From positions 23,008 through 87,007 of the forward strand of contig CAZPQN010000007.1 of assembly GCA_964588795.1 (NCBI GenBank): 64,000 bases of DNA, written 5' to 3'. Below, piece by piece: positions 18,175 through 27,200 of the stretch. Below the pieces are notes generated by a model, which made no database searches, had not been told where the DNA came from, and worked only from the letters and a program-made list of their open reading frames with translations. This stretch comes from CAZPQN01 sp964588795. GTDB lineage: Bacteria > Fidelibacterota > UBA2242. Made by a program: the position numbers and the translations under genes. Position 1 is the first letter of the stretch. Every line of letters starts with the position of its first letter.

Positions 18175-19992
18175 ATGTATATTTCGCATAATTCGGTTTC
18201 CAGTCTGCGGAAAAACAGTTTTATCATCACCTTGATCCTGCTTTTTATGATTTTACTGGTTCGGCTGTATTATCTGCAGATTGTCAAGGGGCCTCGCTTT
18301 CGTGGCATCGCTGAAGCCAATCGGATCCGGGTCGTTCCGATCGAAGCTCCGCGCGGAATCATTTATGACCGGCATGGACAAATCATTACGGATAATAAAT
18401 CCCAGTACAATGTCGAAGTTGTCCCCTATGAATTACGCACTACCGCTGAGGGTGATTCAATCGTGGCGCAGATTGTAGGTTTGACTACCGCTCAGGTCAG
18501 ACACCGGATTCGCAACAAATGGCGGGGTCCGTTTGTACCGGTAAAGATTGTCGAAGATGTTGATTTCCAAATGCTCAACCGGGTGGAGGAAAACAAAGTT
18601 AACCTGCCTGGAGTGCTATATTCCCTGGAACCAATTCGCGCTTTTCCCACGCCGGCGCACCTTTCACAAGTGCTCGGTTATGTTCGTGAGATTGGAAAAA
18701 ACGAATTAAAACGGGTTGAGAACTTAGGTTACAAACAAGGTGATCTTATCGGTTGGTGCGGGGTGGAGAAACAATATGAACAGGTCCTCCGTGGCAGTAG
18801 AGGCTACACTTACCTGCAGATTGATGCTCTGGGGCGGGAAGTCGGGCGCCTCCAGGATCGTGACAATGTACCTCCCAAACCGGGCAACGATCTCTATCTG
18901 ACAATCGACCTCGATCTGCAGGTTATGGCCGAATCGTTAGTCGGAGAACATAAAGGAGCAATCGTCATTTTGGATGCGCAGAATGGCGAGGTGTTGACTT
19001 TGGTCAGTAAACCGGACTATCCCCCGGGTTTATTCGCCGGAGTAGTTTCCAACGAAGTCTGGACTAGCTTGCGGACTGATCCTGACCAACCACTTTATAA
19101 CCGGGCGACACAAGGCACTTACCCTGCCGGCTCGACTTTTAAACTGATTGCGATATTCACCGCCTTGGAGAAAAAAGCGGTGGAACCCAGCTGGTCTGCC
19201 TTTTGTCCGGGACAATATCGGTTAGGACGGCGGATTTTTAAATGCTGGGAAGCCAAAGGGCACGGGCGGATGAAAATGCACGACGCTATCGTCCATTCCT
19301 GCAACGTCTATTTTTACAATTTGATCCGCCGTCTGGATACCGATGATTGGGCGACATATGGAAAACTTTTCGGGTTTGGACAGTGTACCGGTATTGATCT
19401 CTTTCCCGAGTCAGAAGGAGTCATGCCCGACGTAAATTTCCTGAATCGGAAGTATGGTTTAAACGGTTGGACCGACGGCAATAAACTAAATTTAGTCATC
19501 GGACAGGGCGATGTATTAGTCACTCCCGTACAAATGGCTCGTTTTTGTGCCAGTCTGGCCACCCGCGGAAAGCTGGTCCAGCCGCATATCGGACTGAAGT
19601 ATATCGATAAAGCCACCAACCTGACCCATGAAATCGTTACTAAAAACGATTCCATTCAGACGATTTCACCAGCCACCTGGGAGTTCGTTGAGAACGCCAT
19701 GAACGAAGTGGTATCCAGTGGTACGGGCAGAGGCGCGCTGGTCAGAGGCGTACCGGTGTTCGGGAAAACCGGCACCGCCCAGAATCCACATGGCGAAGCG
19801 CATGCCTGGTTTATTGGCTACATGAAAGAAGCGCACCAGACCATTGCCCTGGCCGTGCTGATTGAACACGGAAAGTCCGGCGGGGGCATTGCGGCTCAAA
19901 TCGCCGGTAAATTATTCAATTACTGGCATCAGCGTAATGCTAATCAAATGATGGCAACCAATGCGACGACGTCTCTCCCGCCAGTTCGGTGA
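18175..19992 (+). CDS. mrdA: Penicillin-binding protein 2 (elongasome transpeptidase)
   Basis: A 605-residue class B PBP that cross-links peptidoglycan during elongation. It has one N-terminal membrane anchor (about 15-34), the dimerisation/pedestal segment APRGIIYDRHGQ, and the transpeptidase motifs: catalytic S320 in PAGSTFK, SCN at 375-377 and KTG at 531-533. Length and motif spacing are normal. It overlaps rodA by 32 nt. Confidence 0.95.
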   Translation: MYISHNSVSSLRKNSFIITLILLFMILLVRLYYLQIVKGPRFRGIAEANRIRVVPIEAPRGIIYDRHGQIITDNKSQYNVEVVPYELRTTAEGDSIVAQIVGLTTAQVRHRIRNKWRGPFVPVKIVEDVDFQMLNRVEENKVNLPGVLYSLEPIRAFPTPAHLSQVLGYVREIGKNELKRVENLGYKQGDLIGWCGVEKQYEQVLRGSRGYTYLQIDALGREVGRLQDRDNVPPKPGNDLYLTIDLDLQVMAESLVGEHKGAIVILDAQNGEVLTLVSKPDYPPGLFAGVVSNEVWTSLRTDPDQPLYNRATQGTYPAGSTFKLIAIFTALEKKAVEPSWSAFCPGQYRLGRRIFKCWEAKGHGRMKMHDAIVHSCNVYFYNLIRRLDTDDWATYGKLFGFGQCTGIDLFPESEGVMPDVNFLNRKYGLNGWTDGNKLNLVIGQGDVLVTPVQMARFCASLATRGKLVQPHIGLKYIDKATNLTHEIVTKNDSIQTISPATWEFVENAMNEVVSSGTGRGALVRGVPVFGKTGTAQNPHGEAHAWFIGYMKEAHQTIALAVLIEHGKSGGGIAAQIAGKLFNYWHQRNANQMMATNATTSLPPVR

Positions 19993-21211
19993 CTTTATCG
20001 GCTCATTATCGAATATTCATATCACCATTTTGGTGCTTTGTGTGCTATTAAGCTTGATTGGTTTGTTAGCTATGTTCAGTGCTTCCTTAAATATGGAGGG
20101 CTCGTTTCTCACACGTCCAATCGGACGCCAGGGGTTGTGGTTCCTGGGTTGCGGATTAGCAACGGCAATCATTTATTTTATTCAGAAGAAACTGATTTAT
20201 GACATCGCCTATGTTTCCTACTGGATTGGCATTATTTTATTGCTGATACCCTACTTTATCAGTACTTCGAGGGCTGGCACCGCCCGGTGGATCTCCTTTG
20301 GGTTTATTAATTTTCAACCATCCGAGCTCATGAAAATCTTAGTAATGTTGGCGATTGCCCGTTATTTGGCTGGTACCAAACAATCAATTTTAGATTTTCG
20401 CACTTTAGTAATTCCAACCTTGTTTGCCCTGCTGCCGCTGATCATTGTGTTAAAACAGCCCGATTTAGGCACCTCGATCATCTATTTTGGGTTGCTTTTT
20501 CCGATGCTCTACTGGGCGGGAGCCCGGTTGTTTCATTTGTTTGTCATCATGGCTCCTGTCGTGAGTATCATCACTGCCTTCAGTTTCTATACCTATTTTA
20601 TCTGGATCGTGTTGATGATCGGTATCCTGTATCTGACGAAAGAAAAACTCTGGGTATCGATCACCGTCATGGTCCTCAATCTGTCGCTCGGTTTTGTCAC
20701 GCCGGTCTTATGGAACGGTATGAAACCCTATCAGCAGCAACGCATCCTGACCCTTTTTAACATTGATAGTGATCCACAGGGATCGGGTTATCAGGTGCTC
20801 CAGTCCAAAATCGCGATTGGATCGGGCGGGTTGCTGGGCAAGGGCATCGGCAAGGGCACCCAGACCCATTTAAAATTCCTACCGGAACAACACACGGATT
20901 TCATTTTTTCGGTGATTGGTGAGGAGTATGGTTTTATCGGAGTCTGCATTGTTTTGCTATTGTTCCTCGGTTTTTTGCTGCTGTGTTTGTACTCGGCTTA
21001 TCGGTTGAAGGATCGGTTTTGTTCGCTGGGTATGGTCGGCGTAGCGAGCATTATTAGTCTGCATGTCCTGATCAATGTGGCGATGACCGTCGGACTGATG
21101 CCCGTCACCGGCTTACCCCTGCCGTTCATTAGTTACGGTGGTTCATTTCTGCTGACTTGTTTTATTTTGTTAGGTTTAGCCATGAATATCAGTGCCGATA
21201 AGCAATACTGA
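19961..21211 (+). CDS. rodA: SEDS peptidoglycan glycosyltransferase RodA
   Basis: A 416-residue SEDS-family polymerase with about ten membrane segments that uses lipid II together with PBP2. Family strings are ARWISFGFINFQPSELMKI, LKQPDLGTSIIY, the lipid II-site region FLPEQHTDFIFSVIGEEYGF and GLPLPFISYGGS. RodA rather than FtsW is assigned from position right after mrdA. It ends the mre operon; the 82 bp that follow show no clear hairpin terminator. Confidence 0.95.
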   Translation: MRRRLSRQFGDFIGSLSNIHITILVLCVLLSLIGLLAMFSASLNMEGSFLTRPIGRQGLWFLGCGLATAIIYFIQKKLIYDIAYVSYWIGIILLLIPYFISTSRAGTARWISFGFINFQPSELMKILVMLAIARYLAGTKQSILDFRTLVIPTLFALLPLIIVLKQPDLGTSIIYFGLLFPMLYWAGARLFHLFVIMAPVVSIITAFSFYTYFIWIVLMIGILYLTKEKLWVSITVMVLNLSLGFVTPVLWNGMKPYQQQRILTLFNIDSDPQGSGYQVLQSKIAIGSGGLLGKGIGKGTQTHLKFLPEQHTDFIFSVIGEEYGFIGVCIVLLLFLGFLLLCLYSAYRLKDRFCSLGMVGVASIISLHVLINVAMTVGLMPVTGLPLPFISYGGSFLLTCFILLGLAMNISADKQY

Positions 21212-21234
21212 TCGTCGCCAGGCCCCTGCAAGAT

Positions 21235-21262
21235 TTGAGTTTCTTTTTTCCGTCAAAATGAT
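21235..21262 (+). promoter_or_regulatory. Candidate sigma-70-type promoter before the CpoB-like gene
   Basis: TTGAGT at 21235-21240 and AATGAT at 21257-21262 are separated by 16 bp, resembling the TTGACT-N16-TATGAT element upstream of tamB. It would give a leader of about 25 nt to the ATG at 21294. By-eye call without statistics. Confidence 0.35.
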
Positions 21263-21293
21263 TAGCTTATAACCACCGTGGGTTTCTGTAAAT

Positions 21294-22193
21294 ATGAATA
21301 CATTTAATAAACCAAGTCGAAAATATTATGTTACAACCGGAACGGTTTTGGCGCTTTGCTGGCTGATGAACCTGCCGGTTGAGCTCCAGGCGCATGCCCC
21401 GGCGCCTGACAAGAAGCTGTCTGCCGAGGAAATCTCCCAGAAGTTCGATGCTCTCGATAAAGAGCTGACAGACATCAGGAGCAAACTGAATACCCTGATC
21501 AAGAATTCCAACTCCTATGCCACGCGTCTGGCTAAACTGGAAACTCCAGGTCAGTCCCCGGGCCAATCCGCTCCGGTTCTTGAGCCTTTGCAGAAATCAG
21601 TGGCCAATTTGGAGGCCAACCTCGCATCTCTGCGTACCGACGTGACCAATCTGCAGAACCGTTTAAATGTGGCAGAAGTTCGGGCGCATTATGCCGACAG
21701 CATCAATTTTGAAATTCTCTCTCAGTTGGTGATTCTTGAGAGCCGGCTGGTGGCGCTGAGTAACAGTATCGGAGAATCGCGCACCATCACTCAGCGGGAC
21801 AGTGGTAAACCAGATGCCTCCGGTCAACCGTTGCCATTCAAGGAACGCTATCTGAATGCCCTGACCCTGCACCAAAACAATCGTAATGAAGAAGCCATCG
21901 AAAGTTTCCGCAAACTGATTGGCGAAGACCGTGGTCATGACCTTTCTGACAATGCCCAGTACTGGATCGGCGAATGTTATTATTCAATGAAGCAATATCA
22001 GCGCGCTATCGCCGAATTTGAGAAAGTTAGCACCTTCGCCAATACTGATAAAGGCGATGATGCGCAGTTCAAAATCGGTTTATGCTATAAGCAGCTGGGT
22101 AATCCTGATCGGTTCCGTATCGAAATGCAGAAATTGATTGACCTTTATCCACAGAGCGAATTCGTCCCTAACGCAAAGCAGTTAATTAAATAA
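21294..22193 (+). CDS. CpoB/YbgF-like periplasmic coiled-coil TPR protein
   Basis: A 299-residue exported protein. The signal-like segment is about residues 12-34. A long coiled coil follows (about 42-155) with heptad-rich strings such as KFDALDKELTDIRSKLN and LEANLASLRTDVTNLQNRL. The C-terminal third has TPR-type repeats (RYLNALTLHQNNRNEEAIESF, DNAQYWIGECYYSMKQYQRAIAEF as separate units). This order matches CpoB/YbgF, which links the Tol-Pal system with wall synthesis. No tol-pal genes are adjacent; it follows the rod operon instead. No ribosome-binding site precedes the ATG. Confidence 0.75.
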   Translation: MNTFNKPSRKYYVTTGTVLALCWLMNLPVELQAHAPAPDKKLSAEEISQKFDALDKELTDIRSKLNTLIKNSNSYATRLAKLETPGQSPGQSAPVLEPLQKSVANLEANLASLRTDVTNLQNRLNVAEVRAHYADSINFEILSQLVILESRLVALSNSIGESRTITQRDSGKPDASGQPLPFKERYLNALTLHQNNRNEEAIESFRKLIGEDRGHDLSDNAQYWIGECYYSMKQYQRAIAEFEKVSTFANTDKGDDAQFKIGLCYKQLGNPDRFRIEMQKLIDLYPQSEFVPNAKQLIK

Positions 22194-22197
22194 GCCT

Positions 22198-23034
22198 ATG
22201 ATTAAAAGAATCTATTTTTTGACTTCTGAGATAATTCCATTTGCGGAAAGCCACAGGTTGGCCAGTTTTTCCAAAGAAATACCAATCGTATTCAACGAAC
22301 GCAAATATGATTTCCGGGTCATGATGCCCAAGTACAGCTTTATTAGCGAACGGCGTTACATTCTCAGAGAAGTGATCCGTCTGCGGGAAATGTCCATGCA
22401 ATACCGCAGTGAACAGATCACGGCTTCCGTAAAATCGGCTTTCATTCCCAACACCAAGGTACAGGTCTATTTTTTAGAGCATCCCTTTTATTATCATACG
22501 ACGGACACCGACCTGTATCCTCTCGCTCCGGAAAAAAATGAGCAACGCAACGCTATCCGCTTCGGCTATTTTGCCTACGCGGCGTTGACAACCCTCAATT
22601 ATCTGCGCTGGAAGCCCGAAGTGATTATTGTCAATGACTGGCAAATGAGTTTAATACCTTTGCTGATGAACGCCGATTTATTGAATAAGGATTATTTCGA
22701 AGGGGTGAAAGTCCTCCAGATCGTACATTCCAAAAGCCCGCAGGCGAATTTCACTAACCGGGATTACGCCGAAGTCGGCTTGAAAAACTATGCCCGGCGC
22801 AGTCAGATTGCCGCCGAGCGCAACGTAATCGCCACGGCTTTTCCATACTGTCAGCATGTACTGTTTATCAATAAAAATGACGACTTGTTCGGGGCTTATT
22901 TAAACGATCCGGTTTATTCCAGCCTTATTCAGAGAGACAAGAGAAAATTTTCCGTTTACGAATGTAAGGAAGAATCAACTGAGGAATGGCAGAACTTAGC
23001 AAATGAAATCATCCGTCTGGTGGAGCAAATTTAA
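22198..23034 (+). CDS. Stand-alone glycogen/starch synthase N-terminal (GT5) domain, likely catalytically degenerate
   Basis: A 278-residue protein resembling only the N-terminal Rossmann domain of GT5 glycogen synthases: FLTSEIIPFAE at the start, FRVMMPKYSFI, VQVYFLEHPFYY and VIIVNDWQMSLIPLL. Canonical GT5 enzymes have a KxGGL glucosyl-nucleotide motif after the first strand; here the aligned residues are ESHRL. The whole C-terminal GT-B domain is missing, and the stop is followed by another gene. Similar short proteins exist in Bacteroidetes next to a DUF4270 lipoprotein gene, as recalled knowledge, and here too the next gene is DUF4270-like. I expect a non-enzymatic or partner-dependent role. 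The function is unknown. Confidence 0.75.
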   Translation: MIKRIYFLTSEIIPFAESHRLASFSKEIPIVFNERKYDFRVMMPKYSFISERRYILREVIRLREMSMQYRSEQITASVKSAFIPNTKVQVYFLEHPFYYHTTDTDLYPLAPEKNEQRNAIRFGYFAYAALTTLNYLRWKPEVIIVNDWQMSLIPLLMNADLLNKDYFEGVKVLQIVHSKSPQANFTNRDYAEVGLKNYARRSQIAAERNVIATAFPYCQHVLFINKNDDLFGAYLNDPVYSSLIQRDKRKFSVYECKEESTEEWQNLANEIIRLVEQI

Positions 23035-24238
23035 CTCGCATAATAGGCTTGCCCGCCGTCTCTGCACACCGCTGACCGCCGCCCTATTTGGCTGGCTGGG
23101 CTGGGTCCTAATCTGCAGTTTTTGGTTAGAACGCTGTGAGGAAAAACTCCCGCTTCTCCCGCTCGATACCGTGCCGGTGGCATTCGAGACCTTTAGCATC
23201 GACTATATGCAGATAGAAGATACCACGCGCATTGTCAGCCCTCATATGGGCGGCTCCAGTTATTTATATGTCGGACACGATGAGAATATCGAGGAAGCCT
23301 GGTCCTTACTGCGATTCGATAATTTCAGCGCCCTGCCCGATCCCCTCGATTCCATCGAAAGTCTGCGCCTCCAGATTTATGCGCTGGTGCCCCTGACGAA
23401 CGATACGACTCTGGAAGTCAGCGTCCTGCTGTTGGATGCTCCCGGATTAGCCCGATGGGATGAAGATTCGCTCAAACTGGAAGACTTCGATTTCAGTGCC
23501 TACCAGTTGACGGAAATTGCCCGATTCAATTGTGCGGCGCAGGACACATACAGCATCGATTTACCGGATACGGTCATCAGGCACTGGAGAAATACTAACA
23601 ATGCCAACCATGGGATCGTATTGCGCCAAAGCAACACCAGTCCTTCACTCGGTTATTTCTATTCCGGTGAGACCAATATGCCACCTTTCCTGGAAGTTAC
23701 ATACCAGGCAAGCGGTGTGGCAGTCACTAAAGCGATTGCAGTGAGCGCAGATATCGCCTTATTGAAATATCGAAGCAGTGTTGCTAATGTATCTGGTCGT
23801 AATCTTATCAGCGGCGGACTGGCCGGGTATACTTTTATGAAATTCAAAGTCGAAGACCTGATTACTGACCCGAATTTATTCATCGCCTCCGCGCAGTTGC
23901 ACCTGAGTCTCGATACCAACCTTACCCGGCGCTATTCCCGTAGTCAGATCATTTATTTGAGCCTGCTTGATTCCAGCGATTGGAATGATCCGGCTTATGC
24001 TCCTAACACCTCAAGTTATGACCTGCGCCAGACGATTACTACTACCGATACGGCGGTGGTTCTGAAGATCCCCATAACCATCCAGCGTTTTACCAGCAGC
24101 TATCATAAGAATTTCGGTGTGGCACTCTGGGCTTCCCCAAGCAATGTCAGTCCAGCTTTACTGGGCTTCCACGCCGCCAATTCCGAGCAAGTCCAGTATC
24201 GTCCGCATCTCGAAATCCTGGTGATGAAAGAAGAATGA
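23003..24238 (+). CDS. DUF4270-like envelope protein with N-terminal membrane/signal segment
   Basis: A 411-residue predicted exported protein. A hydrophobic stretch lies at about 24-42, followed by C45 in LERCEEK; no standard lipobox is seen. The mature part is beta-rich and has two related halves of about 170 residues, each with a strand pattern like SLLRFDNFS...SIESLRLQIYAL and FMKFKVEDL...ASAQLHLSL, reminiscent of DNRLRE-type or DUF4270 jelly-roll modules. It overlaps the GT5-like gene by 32 nt and the following barrel gene by ATGA. Family call rests on style and context, not on a decisive motif. Confidence 0.55.
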   Translation: MKSSVWWSKFNSHNRLARRLCTPLTAALFGWLGWVLICSFWLERCEEKLPLLPLDTVPVAFETFSIDYMQIEDTTRIVSPHMGGSSYLYVGHDENIEEAWSLLRFDNFSALPDPLDSIESLRLQIYALVPLTNDTTLEVSVLLLDAPGLARWDEDSLKLEDFDFSAYQLTEIARFNCAAQDTYSIDLPDTVIRHWRNTNNANHGIVLRQSNTSPSLGYFYSGETNMPPFLEVTYQASGVAVTKAIAVSADIALLKYRSSVANVSGRNLISGGLAGYTFMKFKVEDLITDPNLFIASAQLHLSLDTNLTRRYSRSQIIYLSLLDSSDWNDPAYAPNTSSYDLRQTITTTDTAVVLKIPITIQRFTSSYHKNFGVALWASPSNVSPALLGFHAANSEQVQYRPHLEILVMKEE

Positions 24239-25452
24239 ACAAACTACTCATAACCGTATTTTTGATCTTTGGGCTGATTAGCAACCTCTTGGCCCAGCTT
24301 TCTTATTATGCACCATACGGCTTTGGGTTGCGCTGTCACCAGGAGCCAGTACGGATGATCGGGATGGGCTACGCTGGCGGAGCAGTGGCCGATTCAATGA
24401 GCCTGAACACGGAAAATCCGGCCCTTTGGCAAGGGTTCCTCAGCACCTCGATGCAGGGCCAGATCAGTAATACCTTACTTCGGCTCCCTGATACCGGTTT
24501 CGAGAGTGGCTCCGCACTTTTTACCGGTTTTGCATTCAAATTCCCCGTCGGTCGGAGAATCGGTGTGGCGCTGGGTCTGCGGCCTCTGGCCCGGATGAGT
24601 GCCGAAAAATCCTTTGAAGATAGCGTCCAACTGTCTCCCGATGTCATTTATAATAGCATTGTCAAATTGCATGGTGGCATCTCGGAATTCTTTATCGGGA
24701 GTGGCTTCAGACTAAATCCACAGACCAGCCTCGGACTGCGTTTCCAGTTCCTGTTCGGAACCTACGTTAAGGATATCGAAACCACCCTGACCGGCGGAAC
24801 CGCCATGTCGAGTTATTTCAGTCAGACGACGGCTATCAATGGCACTCTGCTGACCCTGGGTTACTGGACGACGCTAACCCAGCACCGCCTGAATTTAGGG
24901 CTGACATTGGAGCAGAGGCTCGGTTGCCGTTACTACACGCAGTACGACTATTATCATGGGCCGGACAGCGCAACCGCGTACCGCAGTATCCCCTACCCGA
25001 TAAAGGTCAATTTCGCGCTGAGTAAAGCTTTCCAATATGGTTTGGCGCTCAATGCCGACTTCGGGTATCATATCGTTGACGCTAAATTATTTGAAAAATT
25101 CGCCCTGCTCAAGCCTGTAGCCGCCCAATCGGGGATAAGCCTGGGATTTGGCTTGGAAAAGTCTCCCGTCCGTACCTTCGCCGAGAAATTTTACCAGCGC
25201 CTGTTTTATCGGATAGGCGGCTTCTATCGGACCGAGCCGTTTTATTCGGGTAACGTCAGCGTCAGCGAAGTCGGTGTGACTGCGGGTTTGGGCATACCCT
25301 TTTTTCATGATTTGAATCGCCTTGATTTTGCCTTAACTTACAGTCAGCGTCAGGGTTTTCTTGACGATGTTTACGGACCTGAGCACAGCCTGACATTCCA
25401 GGTTGGTTTTACCAGTGGTGAACCGTGGTTTATTAGATACAAAAAGCGTTAA
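24235..25452 (+). CDS. PorV/OmpP1-like outer-membrane beta-barrel protein
   Basis: A 405-residue protein with a signal peptide (cut likely after LLAQ, about residue 21), then the plug-like motif VRMIGMGYAGGAVADSMS followed by NPALW, the pattern seen in PorV/PorQ and FadL-like barrels. The remaining sequence alternates polar and hydrophobic residues in 9-11 residue strands and ends in a basic tail. The ATG overlaps the previous stop (ATGA), so it is coupled to the DUF4270-like gene. Cargo or ligand unknown. Confidence 0.68.
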   Translation: MNKLLITVFLIFGLISNLLAQLSYYAPYGFGLRCHQEPVRMIGMGYAGGAVADSMSLNTENPALWQGFLSTSMQGQISNTLLRLPDTGFESGSALFTGFAFKFPVGRRIGVALGLRPLARMSAEKSFEDSVQLSPDVIYNSIVKLHGGISEFFIGSGFRLNPQTSLGLRFQFLFGTYVKDIETTLTGGTAMSSYFSQTTAINGTLLTLGYWTTLTQHRLNLGLTLEQRLGCRYYTQYDYYHGPDSATAYRSIPYPIKVNFALSKAFQYGLALNADFGYHIVDAKLFEKFALLKPVAAQSGISLGFGLEKSPVRTFAEKFYQRLFYRIGGFYRTEPFYSGNVSVSEVGVTAGLGIPFFHDLNRLDFALTYSQRQGFLDDVYGPEHSLTFQVGFTSGEPWFIRYKKR

Positions 25453-25469
25453 ATTGATGAGGTGAGTAA

Positions 25470-26756
25470 ATGAAACTGCGCTTAATTTCCGGTTTGATTT
25501 TGGTTCTGGTCGTTCTGGTTGGCATCAGCACGATGCAGTGTCTTCCGCCGTCATCGGCAACGACTGAGCCGATTACACCAGTGGAACAGCCTAAGCCTGC
25601 CATTGATCGCGCCAAATGCGACCTTTATCTCAGTTTTGCCTACAGTTATTACCAGAACCAAAACTGGAAAAGCGCCATCGAGAACTATAAAAAAATGATT
25701 AATTACGGTTGTGAAGAGGAATATGCCCAGGACATTTTCACATTCTGGGGACGAGCCTATCAGCAATTGGCGTCCGAGAATCAGGCTTATTTGGACAGCG
25801 CACTTTTCGTTTTTCTGAAAGGTGAAAAATATCTGCCCAAGGATTTATACCTGAAAAAAAACATCGCCTATATTCACCGGATGCAGGGCAAAGCGGATCT
25901 GGAAATTCGTGAATACGAAAAAATGCTCGAAATCACCCCCGATGATGTAGAACTCTGGCGGACTCTAGTTAAACTCTATATCAATGTGCAACGCTATAAT
26001 GACGTGATTGACGCTGTCAATGCCATTCTGAAAATCAACCCCAATGATGAACAGGCCATCAACGATCGGATTTTTGCATATCAAAAGCTGGGCAAGGACA
26101 TCACCTCCATTCAGCGCGAGCAATGGGAAAAAAATCCAACCAACATCCGCTATGGCCTGGAATATGCTTCTGCATTGAAACAGCAACGCGAATTCGATAA
26201 GGCCATCAAAGTCTATACCAAAATCGCCCAGCTCGACGCCAAGAATTTGGAAGTCTATACCAGCTTAGCCGATCTGTATCAGTTCAAAAATAAAACGCCC
26301 GAAACCATTAAAATACTTGAACATATCCATAAAGAAATTTCGCCGCGGGATCTGGACGTCCTCCAGAAAATTTGTCGGGGGTGTCAGCAGTTAGCGGATT
26401 ATCCGACTGCCTTGATTTGGGCAGAGAAAGCCGTAAACATCAATGCCAGCTCCGCGCTGGCGTTCAAGATCAGAGCAGATCTCTATTACAATGCGGCGGA
26501 CTATTTCACCAGCGGAAGACAATCCAATTTTGAAGATAAATTGGTCTATAAATTAGCTTACGATGATTATCGCCGGGCACTCGAACTGGGCGATATTTCC
26601 GTCAAGAGTCGCCTTGATCATTTACAGGAATACCTGATTCCTACCAAGGAAGACTGGTTCTTCAATCGCTTTGATGAGAAAGGCAACAGTCGGACCAGTT
26701 TTCGTCCGCGGAACCCGGTCTATAACTGGATCACTGCTGAACCCAAGAAAGACTGA
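25470..26756 (+). CDS. TPR-repeat lipoprotein
   Basis: A 428-residue protein with a lipoprotein-like N-terminus ending ISTMQC, so the lipidated residue would be C24 with an unusual Gln at -1. A Pro/Thr-rich linker follows, then TPR repeats from about residue 48 to 390 (for example YLSFAYSYYQNQNWKSAIENY and ALKQQREFDKAIKVYTKIAQ). It probably acts as a periplasmic scaffold. GGTGAG precedes the ATG. It follows the barrel gene by 17 bp and overlaps rpiB by one base. Confidence 0.75.
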   Translation: MKLRLISGLILVLVVLVGISTMQCLPPSSATTEPITPVEQPKPAIDRAKCDLYLSFAYSYYQNQNWKSAIENYKKMINYGCEEEYAQDIFTFWGRAYQQLASENQAYLDSALFVFLKGEKYLPKDLYLKKNIAYIHRMQGKADLEIREYEKMLEITPDDVELWRTLVKLYINVQRYNDVIDAVNAILKINPNDEQAINDRIFAYQKLGKDITSIQREQWEKNPTNIRYGLEYASALKQQREFDKAIKVYTKIAQLDAKNLEVYTSLADLYQFKNKTPETIKILEHIHKEISPRDLDVLQKICRGCQQLADYPTALIWAEKAVNINASSALAFKIRADLYYNAADYFTSGRQSNFEDKLVYKLAYDDYRRALELGDISVKSRLDHLQEYLIPTKEDWFFNRFDEKGNSRTSFRPRNPVYNWITAEPKKD

Positions 26757-27199
26757 TGCGCATTGCATTTGGTGCCGATCACGGCGGGTATAAACTCAAG
26801 GACGCCCTGGTTATCTATGCCCGGGAAAAAGGGCATGCGGTGCGTGACTTCGGGACCGCTGACCATGAAGCGGTTGATTATCCGGAATACGCGCGTCTGG
26901 TAGGTAATGCCCTCGTCGAAAAGCAGGCGGATTTGGGTGTTCTGATTTGCCGCTCCGGCATTGGGATGAGCATCGCCGCCAATAAAATACAAGGGATCCG
27001 GGCCGCTGTCGGTTATAATGAAAAAGTCGCCCGCCTGAGCCGCCTGCATAATGGCGCCAACGTACTTTGCTTAGGTGCCGATTTTATTACCGAAACAGAG
27101 GCGCTGGCCATATTTGAAACGTTCGTAAATACTGCCGTGTCCACGGATGATCGTCATCAACGCCGGATCGCCAAAATCGGCGCACTCGAGAGGAATTAA
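26756..27199 (+). CDS. rpiB: Ribose-5-phosphate isomerase B
   Basis: A 147-residue RpiB that interconverts ribose-5-phosphate and ribulose-5-phosphate. The N-terminal FGADHGGYKLKD and the catalytic Cys region LICRSGIGMSIAANKI are present, as is NGANVLCLGA. In most RpiB proteins the residue after the catalytic Cys is Gly (CGTG or CGSG); here it is Arg, close to the anion hole. The ATG shares a base with the upstream stop (TGATG). Next to glyA, a common pairing. Confidence 0.92.
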   Translation: MRIAFGADHGGYKLKDALVIYAREKGHAVRDFGTADHEAVDYPEYARLVGNALVEKQADLGVLICRSGIGMSIAANKIQGIRAAVGYNEKVARLSRLHNGANVLCLGADFITETEALAIFETFVNTAVSTDDRHQRRIAKIGALERN

Positions 27200-27200
27200 G

